From Cristatella mucedo (Eukaryota > Bryozoa > Phylactolaemata > Cristatellidae), in the NCBI GenBank assembly GCA_009760855.2, contig WPIO01000076.1, forward strand, positions 1,896,501 through 1,960,500: a stretch of DNA of 64,000 nucleotides, written 5' to 3'. This document shows, in pieces, positions 56,257 to 64,000 of the stretch. A program made the translations under genes and the position numbers. The notes under the pieces are model-generated. The model made no database searches. It was not told where the DNA came from and worked only from the letters and a program-made list of their open reading frames with translations. Position 1 is the stretch's first letter, and every line of letters starts with the position of its first letter.

Positions 56257-57291
56257 TACATAGAACTATGTAAAAATTCACTCACACCTCCACCGTTGAT
56301 TAGATGGAAGCTAGTAGCACAAGAGTGATTCCCATGTTCTTATAAGGACCGCAAAAGATCTGGCAATCTTAATGCTGCTCTCTAACCAGCATGTGAACTG
56401 AGATGAGTAAGTCCATCTTAGCATGTCCTTGGTAATGACGAAGATTCTTACAGACAGCAGAGCTTCCCAAAAATTTGTGATTGACTGTCTTAACAGCTAG
56501 AGAAATACACTGTACAGCTGGACGGCAAATAAACTCAAAAGACGTTGCTGTAACAACGTCTAAGAAAATATTAATGACGTCGCAGAATTTTGGCGATTGG
56601 TATAATCTCCACTAGAAGCTAAATTGATAGATATAATTTTAATGACAAGAGTACACCCATTCTTGAATTGCATAATTAAATCCTTAGTGACTGTGTTGTT
56701 TTAAAGTGTAATGCTATAAGTAGTTACGAATGCAGTGAGTGTAAGCATGCCAACGAAGATCGATTTCTCACTTGTCTTTACAATTGTACGGCCGAACACT
56801 AGGAGGATTCCGCATTCACTGGCACTTGCCAAGTAGCGCAGGCAACTCTTGAATTCGCATATGTTTACATCTGTGCCCAATAACCGGGTCATCCTGCCAA
56901 CAGCTTTTATCGTGCCAGCCTAATTTGGGTTACTAAAGGGTCACGAGTTAGTAACAGGAACTGGGCGGAGGTAAAATCCTAAATATGGGATTTTATTGAA
57001 TCATATCCACAACCACACAATTACTTTCCCTCAGAATAAAGTTAATTTTTAGTACCCACACCTCACACAAACACTCAGATACATGCACTATGGCTGCCAA
57101 ACAACCAGGGCTCTGCTAAAGAGTAAACACGTGGCACAGTAAGTTTAGGCTTGTCATGGCTCCACAGAAAGCATTAGAAACCAAAACTGATATAAAAGAA
57201 CCGTCCTAAAAGCTATTACAAAAGCTGGTAAGTGACTGTAAGCTAACCCGTGACATCAGTAATCAAACATTTGGGCATATAGGAACATGTC

Positions 57292-57420
57292 CGTATTTTA
57301 CCATCCATCACATACATTACATGCTCCGTGTCGTGGAATTCAGTTGTAATGCTACACGGTTATATTGGGCCCATACTATTGTAGGGCTCACCGGCACCAT
57401 TTGTTCTGCAATATGCCTAG
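57292..57420. repeat. inverted repeat, right arm
   Basis: The reverse complement reads CTAGGCATATTGCAGAACAA, GCCGGTGAGCCCTACAATAG and AATTCCACGACACGGAGCAT. Just outside it a short direct repeat CGTTCATGAAGACT occurs twice (about 57424 and 57453). Confidence 0.75.
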
Positions 57421-57899
57421 CGACGTTCATGAAGACTGTCGCTCTTTCTCTGTCGTTCATGAAGACTTTCGAATGTATATGCGGTAATTAGAGGTTTATA
57501 GCTTAGGTTTTAGATTTCCGGCTAGCATATAGGCAACTCCTCACTTTTGCGGTGCAAAGCATACATTTTAGCAGGGAAGCATGAGTTTTTCAATGTTTTG
57601 ATACATTGTTAGTTCACATGCATAGCTCAGGGTTATTGCCGGTTATTAATGTCAAAGTAATAAGCATACATTGCCTACTGGAGGGCGATCGAAAAGCCCC
57701 AGTAGTATAAAGCATTACTGTATTGAGTATGTAGACATCAAATAAGGGCAGCTAGTATGGAGTCCTCCACAGTAGGCTGAGCCAAACCGTGCCGGCCGAA
57801 AAGTTGGTTGCTTTTATCCATGGAGAACTTGGCCCCACGTTGGCACGGTCACACACCAGCTTGCTGGCTCATAGTCTTCAGAAGAGCTCCCGGTTTGTA

Positions 57900-58260
57900 G
57901 CTTAGATACCAACGTCATCATGACACTGGTCACTACCTGGGTGCCAGCAGCCGAGTGCTCGTCCGATGAATGGTAGGACAGCTGCTAACGCCGATCCGCC
58001 TACAACAAGTCCCCCCAATGCCGTATCACTTTGTAATCCTCCGATCAGAGGCTTTCGCGAAAGCCTCCCTGTCGTCGTCCATGATTTTTTGAAATGCGTC
58101 CTGTTGGTCCAGGAAGGTTGCATACAGCGAGTCGCTTTCGGGCCGGTTGTCATTGACACTTCTGAAGATGACCTAGACCAAGAAACTACCAAGGCCGCAG
58201 ATCTCTCTCTCTCTCTCTCTCTCTGGTGCCCTCAGAAAGACAGGCGGCAAACCGAGTCAG
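57900..58260 (-). pseudogene. GC-richer coding-like segment, unidentified
   Basis: On the minus strand one frame reads L-Y-A-T-F-L-D-Q-Q-D-A-F, then M-D-D-D-R-E-A-F-A-K. Another overlapping frame (58192-57902) contains a glycine-rich hydrophobic stretch, A-L-G-G-L-V-V-G-G-S-A-L-A-A-V-L. A frameshift could join an acidic helix to a membrane segment, but this is speculative. A (CT)n run (58202-58224) and a 20-bp palindrome (58048-58067) lie in the same segment. Its base composition differs from both sides. Confidence 0.25.
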
Positions 58261-58582
58261 CCAGCATTCGATGATTTGGCTCCTCGTGTAACGCCGAAGG
58301 CTCGAAGGAGGAGTAGGCGTAACCGCAGCTCACTTAGCTGCGTAACCTAAGCCGCTTTATGGATGCCGTTCGGTGTGCTCCTGTGCGCAATAAGCAGGCC
58401 GCCGCGAAACGAGCATTTTTGGCGCTGACCTACTTGCCGTTCCTAAAGGGGGTCGTGAGTCCGCGGCGTGAATTGGAAAGCGAGACACACAAATTGGGGA
58501 TTTTACTTAGCTTTATTTGCGAGTGTAAAAAGTTGCTGTGTGTCTGGGTCAGTGTTTTCTCCACACTCCTCACACGCTCGTA

Positions 58583-58885
58583 GCAGCTCAAACACTCTTG
58601 AAGAAAAATTACGTCCCCTCACTTAGGCGACCCAGATCTGTTGTGGGGAACGACCCAAATAAGACGAGGAGCCCGAACCGGAGCTTAGACCATGACTGGA
58701 GAAACAGGGCTCCGCTTCCACCTTAACGGCAGGAATACCTCATGCAACACCTCAAGCACGCTTGCCGAGGAAACACGTCTCCACACTTAGGCTGCCTGCC
58801 TCTCTAGGGAAACCGCCAAAAAAAGGAAGGAACCCGAACCAAAGGAATATCTCACACCACACTTGTTGAAGGAAAAGTACCCTGT
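58583..58885. repeat. tandem repeat, about 150-bp units (2 and a part)
   Basis: Unit starts CAGCTCAAACACTCTTGAAG (58584), CACCTCAAGCACGCTTGCCG (58747) and a partial CACACTTGTTGAAGGAAA (58857). Shared later blocks are CCTCACTTAGGC / CCACACTTAGGC and GGAGCCCGAACC / GGAACCCGAACC. The array ends where the next viral remnant begins. Confidence 0.6.
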
Positions 58886-59064
58886 TGGACCGTTTTCATT
58901 TTCAAACTACTTATGCTCACCATCATTTACATTCGCAGTATTCAAACAAAAATGATCCAAAGAGTGATCTTTTCCTACGACATTAGGACTTTTGTCTTAG
59001 GTTTTTTATCTATATAAATAGTAAAACATTTTTATTTTTGACGTTTTATTTAATTTTTGTACAA

Positions 59065-59340
59065 ATGCCTACGTCCTATGTTTCTAGAACATCGCTTAGA
59101 AGAAAAGAAGAAAAACCAAGCACATGGAAAAAATGAGTTAATAATATATTTAGAAAACATTATATGCATAGAATTGACGTACCAACTACTGTTAAGCAAC
59201 TCAGTGTATATGTTACAAAGTATACTTTTTCAGAAGATAATGCATGTTTATTTGATAAGAATTATAGAGTTTATAGTTTTGACTATCTGCTACAAGAAAT
59301 TATTTGTAAAGCAATTTATTTGAGAAAAAGGAGAGTATAA
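59065..59340 (+). pseudogene. unknown basic viral protein
   Basis: The start M-P-T-S-Y-V-S-R-T-S-L-R-R is followed by one stop, then H-R-I-D-V-P-T-T-V-K-Q-L-S-V-Y-V-T-K and Y-S-F-D-Y-L-L-Q-E-I, ending K-R-R-V. Arg/Lys-rich; no family recognised. It is the first gene of the right-hand viral remnant. Confidence 0.4.
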
Positions 59341-59390
59341 AAAAACATATTAAGAAATTTAAAGTAAAAAGAAGTTCAGATATTAGAAAA

Positions 59391-59707
59391 ATGAGTTGGT
59401 CTGTACAATATAAGGAAGTTCTATCAATTAATTCAAAATTACAAAAATTAGACATTACTTATCTCAAACATCATACTAAATATTAAATAATGTTAGTACT
59501 GATGATTGTTTTTGTGATAAAGATGATTATTCGTGGAACACTACTGTTGATTATGCGAAAGAACTTAAAAAAGTAGATTTTCCAGAAATTAAAATAACCA
59601 ATTATGATTATAATATCGAAATTAGTAGTGGTTGTTGTGATTGTATGATTCCAAAATGTAGTCATTATTATTATTCACTCAATATTTCAAGAATACCTTA
59701 TAAGTAA
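59391..59707 (+). pseudogene. unknown viral protein with Cys-rich C-terminus
   Basis: ATG at 59391 (M-S-W-S-V-Q-Y-K-E-V), one stop or frameshift near 59485, then D-Y-A-K-E-L-K-K-V-D-F-P-E and a terminal C-C-D-C-M-I-P-K-C cluster that could bind a metal. It is followed 22 bases later by a membrane-protein ORF on the same strand. Confidence 0.4.
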
Positions 59708-59728
59708 TTCTAATTAATATAAAGCAAC

Positions 59729-60138
59729 ATGTCAGATATAATAACTAATTATGCAAATGATAAATATATTAAAATACTTTTAGACAGTGAAATAATTAAA
59801 GGTCATTTAACAAAATTCATATGAATTAGATATTGTTTGCAATTTATAAGTATTCTGTTGACTCTTGCAACTACTTTAACTAGTACATACGTTCAACATT
59901 GAATCAAAAATATGAAGAAATATCACGTTTAGTAACTGTTTTAGGTGGACTAGCAGCAATGATAATATCAGTTGAAAGTACACTATAACAAATTGATAGA
60001 AGAAAAATATTTACATTTCAAGCAAATCATATCTTGATTTCAAAGATTTTTGATGCTTTAGACGATGCTGAAATAACTAATAAGAATTTAATGAAACACT
60101 AATCAATTTATTAGAAAATACAAGTGAAACTAAGTAAA
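59729..60138 (+). pseudogene. small membrane protein remnant
   Basis: The start M-S-D-I-I-T-N-Y-A-N-D at 59729 is followed by a hydrophobic segment (I-S-I-L-L-T-L-A-T-T-L-T) and, in a shifted frame, a second one (V-L-G-G-L-A-A-M-I-I-S-V), then a charged helix. Two membrane spans in a protein of about 130 residues. At least three disruptions. Function unknown. Confidence 0.4.
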
Positions 60139-60149
60139 TTGCAACTCCT

Positions 60150-60900
60150 CTCTAACAAAACTTCTTTTAACATCATTAACTCATAACGAATTGCTTGTTC
60201 TTGCAATACCGTCATTTTAACTATAGTAAGTTTAGTCAAACTCCATATTGCGTCTGCAGCTCTTCTTCTCTTTTCATCTTCTCCTTCACCTGGTTCTAAT
60301 AAATTTCTAACAGTTGTTTCAAGTTATAATTACCGTTCTTGTTATCCTACTGTTCTAAGCTATTTTGGTTTCTTTAGCTGTACTATTTCTTTTCTCATTG
60401 CTTTAACAGGTTTTTCACCAGTTCCTTTGTAATACTAATATTAAGATAACAAATAATCTTTGGTTAATTATAAATCCACTCTCTGTTTCTAGTATAATCT
60501 GCTTTATTGATACTTTATATTTCTTTTTCATACTGTGCAATAAATACTCTCTCAGCAACTGTTCAATTCATTCCTTTAACTAATGCAACAGTCTTTTTTC
60601 TATTACCTCCTAAAATACGTGTTTTATGCCCTTTCATTTCAGTAGCAAACTCTCCATTAAACTCTGATCCTGGATCTACTGTCATTTTATTTGGCCATTT
60701 CAAAGGACCTGTACTGTAAATATCTATTATTGCTTTTGTTACTTCTTTAGAAAACTTTGTTTTAAGTAACGTGAATCTTTTATCTACTAGCAACATTACT
60801 AGCACTCTAAGCATATGTATACACAAATTCATTAGGCATATATACAATGTCCGCTTGATGATTTTCATTAGGCTCAACAATATTAAAGAAACCTTGTGGA
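60150..60900 (-). pseudogene. Maverick-type (retroviral-like) integrase remnant
   Basis: The minus-strand ORF 60880-60563 ends in a clear rve-fold block: G-P-L-K-W-P-N-K-M-T-V-D-P-G-S-E-F then N-G-E-F-A-T-E-M-K. Shifted frames supply Q-A-D-I-V-Y-M-P upstream (first catalytic Asp, near 60865) and V-A-E-R-V-F-I-A-Q-Y downstream (near 60540). Maverick and adintovirus integrases share W-P-x-x-x-x-V-D-P-G-x-E-F. Further coding-like sequence (D-A-I-W-S-L-T-K-L-T) continues to 60150 and may be a separate small gene. Multiple frameshifts make it inactive. Confidence 0.7.
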
Positions 60901-61004
60901 ATATTCTTAGGTCTTGGCTTGAATACTTGACTTATATCTGAGTTAGGATTAAATTTACCTTCTTTTTTCTTTCATTTAGAGTTAAAAATGACGGTCTACA
61001 GAGG

Positions 61005-61505
61005 ATGGAAATATTGTGCGACATATATTTAAATACATATAGTGAAACCGAATACCTTGTATCATGTTATCCTGATTGTAAAGTAAAAACAAAGGGACCA
61101 AAACAAAAATACGAAATACGATGTAAGAGATGTGATTTAGATATGAAAGAAACAAAATTTGATTCAAGTCTCTTACGTAAGGATACAAATATAATTTTTT
61201 CATGCTGTAACGTACATTCCAATTCATTTAAAAAAGAGAGACCAACTATACTATATTTACTAGTTGAGAAACACTCGAAAAAAAAGATGTTGCTCTACCT
61301 CTTGCTTACATCATTGCTTAGATCATGAAGCTATCAGTTATATTTCAAAACTATTCCCACTTGTGAAAGGTAAACGTAAAGCAACAAAGTTAAAAGAGTT
61401 AAAAGTGTTAATAGTTCACTTATACTTCTCCGGAGGCTACATAACTAACCAAGAGGTTTACCTTTTATTTTCCAAGATTGTCAGTGAAGTAATAATCTGT
61501 AGGTA
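61005..61505 (+). pseudogene. Cys-rich putative zinc-binding protein
   Basis: ATG at 61005; C-Y-P-D-C-K-V-K, then I-R-C-K-R-C-D-L-D form two C-x2-C or similar pairs, then F-S-C-C-N-V-H-S. A frameshift near 61275 (in a run of A) leads to R-C-C-S-T-S-C-L-H-H-C-L-D-H and a basic C-terminus to TAG at 61503-61505. Cysteine spacing suggests a zinc ribbon; family unknown. It is divergent from the integrase gene. Confidence 0.45.
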
Positions 61506-61509
61506 ATCT

Positions 61510-62240
61510 AATAAAGCATGCGTAATAATTTAAGTCAACACCAGTCGGAGAAATATTTAGAGCTCTTAAATCACCAGATAAAACAGTAGTATTAGCATTA
61601 GGTCCTATAAATACACAATTGGATGCTCCAAAAACCAAAACATTTAATATCATTTTAGGTGGAGATGTCTTATTTGTTTATGAATCAGGTGTTGCTAGAT
61701 TTAAAATTGAATTATTAGAATTCAGATTCATTGAGATTGCTATTACTCCTGTAATTTTTTAATTGTTTTATCTGCATGAGATTTTGTGGCAGCATCACAA
61801 CGATTAACTGGATCTGGAATATTTTTTATCGAATTACCACACATATTGATATTTGCTGTTGAAGGAAACGCTTTCAATTATACATCGCCTTTCCTTACCC
61901 CAGAGGTCACACAATAATCATCATTTAACACTGTTGGATGACCATTACCTGAATTCCAATAAGTAGATGTTATAGCATAACTATTCATATTTAAATCTTC
62001 ATTCCTTGTATCACCGGTTTTTGTAACATAATTGCTTATTTGACTAAAATTTACACCATCAGTTGAATTAACACGTGCTCCAAGATTAAAAATAAATTTA
62101 CCAGCAAGATTTAGTGATGCTCTTGAATTAACAAAAAAGCTTGCATCTGCATAACACTTTGTTACAGCATCATTATCATTAATAGGATCAGATAAATTAT
62201 TATTTCTATTACCATTTGCATTTAGATCTCATAATATAAT
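61510..62240 (-). pseudogene. fibre-like repeat protein (second copy of type)
   Basis: Minus strand: D-L-N-A-N-G-N-R-N-N-N-L-S-D-P-I-N near 62215, L-N-L-A-G-K-F-I-F-N-L-G-A-R-V-N near 62110, then D-L-N-M-N-S-Y-A-I near 62000 and D-P-V-N-R-C-D-A-A-T-K near 61810. These are the same N-G-N / D-P-V-N / A-T-K repeat units as the fibre at 19821-21365. A 3' part is open at 61653-61465. Stops interrupt it. Confidence 0.6.
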
Positions 62241-62482
62241 ACCATGAAATTGTATACGTAATCTTCAGTGTGAAACTCGGAACTTATCTTTATAACTATT
62301 AATCAATACTTTACTTCTTTCTCGAATTTCTCTAACTACTGAAACGATTCTTGAAAGTCTAAAACGAGTTTGTTCGTCAACAACTTGTATTTGAGCATTT
62401 TTATATATTTTACTTCACAGCCCAAACTCTTTCTAATTGAGAATCTATCGCAATCAGAAATTATATCAAATTCAAAATCACA

Positions 62483-62896
62483 TTATTTCTCATCTTTAAG
62501 TAAAAACATAAACAGTGGTGTTCGTATTGGCATATCATGAACATGACTTGCAGGAACACGAACTGCTCCAGCAGCTATGTAATATTTAGGTGCTTTTCGA
62601 ATGTTCAAACCATCAACAAAGATCTCAAATTCACTATAAACACATCTACTCAATTGTAATGCATGTAATCCAAGTAAACATGGAGCAAGATATTGTTTTG
62701 GCACACATTTTTCAACTATACGTCTAATCCATAAACATTTTATCTCAATCGATGTATCTTCATCAACAATCCCGTCTGAAGAATAACAATAAACCTGATC
62801 AGTAACAAAGCACTCATTGGCATTCTCAATCTTTCTATCTAATTTAATTTCTAGAAATTTAGCAGCAGTGTGTTCAAACACCTCTTCAGATAACAT
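62483..62896 (-). pseudogene. PD-(D/E)xK nuclease (YqaJ-like) 3' part, split by LINE
   Basis: A 137-codon ORF with C-Y-S-S-D-G-I-V-D-E then S-I-E-I-K-C: an Asp followed by E-x-K on the next strand, the catalytic layout of lambda-exonuclease/YqaJ-type recombinases common in large dsDNA viruses. A V-P-K-Q-Y-L-A-P-C segment comes next, where family members have a conserved P-x-Y-x-x-Q-x; the Gln is not obvious. The upstream part lies at 63872-64000 beyond an inserted LINE. ORF start M-L-S-E is not the true start. Confidence 0.5.
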
Positions 62897-62924
62897 CTAC
62901 TACTACTCAAACTAACTTACTAGT

Positions 62925-63872
62925 TATGGGCAAACCCAGTGTGATTCAGAGATTGGAAAGGCTGTCTCTCAAAATTGGCTCTGCCAGCATATCTCCTGGC
63001 GAATCAGCTCGAAATCTAGGTGTCATATTCCAAAGCGACCTCTCGTTTGACGACCATTTCAGCTCCACAGTCAAATCTGCCTATTTTCAGCTACATAACA
63101 ATGCTAAAATTCGGGCTTGTTTAGATAAGGATACCACGTCCAAGTTGGTCCATGCAATCGTGACATCCCGTCTCGACTTCTGCAACTCACGGCTTACTGG
63201 CCCTACGGGCATTTGCGATCAAGTGAATAAAGCTGGTGTAAAACTTCTCAGCTAGGCTTGTCTGTCGTGAGCGTTGAAGTAGCCACATTACACCACTTCT
63301 CGCCGACCTGCACTGACTACTAGTCAAGCAGCTGATTGACTTCAAGGTTTTGTCACTCATTTTTAGGTCCCTTTATTCTTTGGCTTCAGCCTATCTCTTA
63401 GATCTACTCCCCCACCTGGCCAAGCATCGTAACACATGCTTTTTGGAATCCTACAGTCTACAAATACCTCGTACGAACCTCAAATCATTTCGAGACCGTG
63501 CATTTAGTTCGTATGTTCCCAAAGCCTGGAACTCCCTCCTGACCTGCGTCAGCAGAACATCCCCTGACCTGACCACGTTTAAAAAGAATTTACAAACACA
63601 TCTATTTAGGACAGCATTTAGTGGGTCTGTGCGATTGGTCCTTGATGTGCTTATGGGTGCTGACACTGTGCATGCTGCCACTAACCAACTATGCATGCTG
63701 ACCCTGTGCATGTCACGCCTAACCATGTTATTAATTTTTTTTGTTTATCAAGCATGATATTACCCACCTTTCAAATGCATTTCCCTTTGCAGCAAATGTA
63801 AAGCGCCTAGAGTGAGAATAAGTTCTCTAAGGGCACTTTATAAAGTGCTTTGTTATTATTAATATTATTAAT
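62925..63872 (+). mobile_element. L2-like LINE, 5'-truncated copy inside the nuclease gene
   Basis: The best-preserved RT C-terminus here: R-N-L-G-V-I-F-Q-S-D-L-S-F, T-S-R-L-D-F-C-N-S, then F-R-D-R-A-F-S-S-Y and P-K-A-W-N-S-L-L, T-H-L-F-R-T-A-F-S-G. The 3' UTR, hairpin GCGCCTAGAGTGAGAATAAG with TTCTCTAAGGGCAC and an imperfect (TTA)n tail complete it. Viral reading frame is visible on both sides, so the insertion postdates the virus. Confidence 0.9.
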
Positions 63873-64000
63873 ACATTGCATTCTCTATTGATTCATATGG
63901 AGTTCCAGCAACACGATTTGTATCTAATAATTCTTGTTGATTTGAATTAAAACCTGGTGTATCTCCAATTGAATTTATAACGTTAGCATTACTTCCAAGT
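63873..64000 (-). pseudogene. YqaJ-like nuclease, upstream part (cut by window end)
   Basis: The minus frame reads N-S-I-G-D-T-P-G-F-N, then L-D-T-N-R-V-A-G-T-P-Y-E-S-I-E. It is in frame with the ORF on the far side of the LINE if the LINE is ignored. It runs off the end of the window. Confidence 0.4.

Noticed and set aside
1-64000. CRISPR arrays, bacterial operons, rRNA genes
   Set aside because: No regularly spaced repeats, Shine-Dalgarno-led gene sets or rRNA sequence are visible on either strand.

Overview
This window is animal nuclear DNA, AT-rich and crowded with transposons. Nothing in it looks bacterial: there are no operons of intact ORFs, while spliced exons with GT/AG borders, tRNA-derived SINEs, L2-like LINEs, hAT MITEs and decayed Maverick/Polinton-type (adintovirus-like) DNA viruses are all present. 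The host cannot be named from sequence alone; an aquatic invertebrate is the best guess. Most viral and transposon ORFs carry stops and frameshifts, so the window is largely a fossil bed.

Layout. (1) 1-16 kb: the 3' part of a spliced plus-strand gene that I identify as the orthologue of BTBD7 (BACK-domain region). Seven exons can be chained with consistent intron phase: 1425-1709, 1864-2252, 2379-2544, 7808-7938, 10201-10341, 13311-13692 and 15727-15878. The first two are strong and the later ones progressively weaker. Its introns hold L2-like LINE copies (a long one at 3391-6600), a hAT MITE with a perfect 8-bp target-site duplication (6050-6434), and two SINE families. (2) 16.7-31.2 kb: a graveyard of Maverick/adintovirus-like genes: three protein-primed DNA polymerase B remnants, a fibre-like gene with repeated N-G-N/D-P-V-N/A-T-K units, a PLA2-domain minor capsid protein, an HNH endonuclease remnant hidden on the minus strand, an adenain-like protease fragment, a packaging ATPase fragment and several unknown small proteins. 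(3) 31.2-47 kb: LINE 3' ends, a SPIN/Charlie-like hAT MITE (32900-33069), a candidate two-exon secreted peptide gene (34817-35077), and old tandem and dispersed duplications; otherwise empty. (4) 47.0-53.5 kb: a second viral remnant with a nearly full-length but broken PolB. (5) 53.7-58.9 kb: a second copy of a 1.3-kb host segment, a LINE piece, a 130-bp inverted repeat pair, a short GC-richer segment and a tandem repeat. (6) 58.9-64.0 kb: another viral remnant with a retroviral-type integrase, fibre-like repeats, a PD-(D/E)xK (YqaJ-like) nuclease split by an L2-like LINE, and small unknown proteins.

How it fits together. Integrase, PolB, packaging ATPase, protease, PLA2 protein and fibre are the known toolkit of Maverick/adintovirus elements, so the viral islands are best read as several overlapping integrations of related elements. 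The most interesting uncharacterised piece is a small protein family (start M-D/E-x-S) that follows PolB in three separate copies, with a second paralogue directly behind it in two of them. Separately, SINE family A ends in the same 3' hairpin tail as the L2-like LINE, the signature of a SINE mobilised by its LINE partner.
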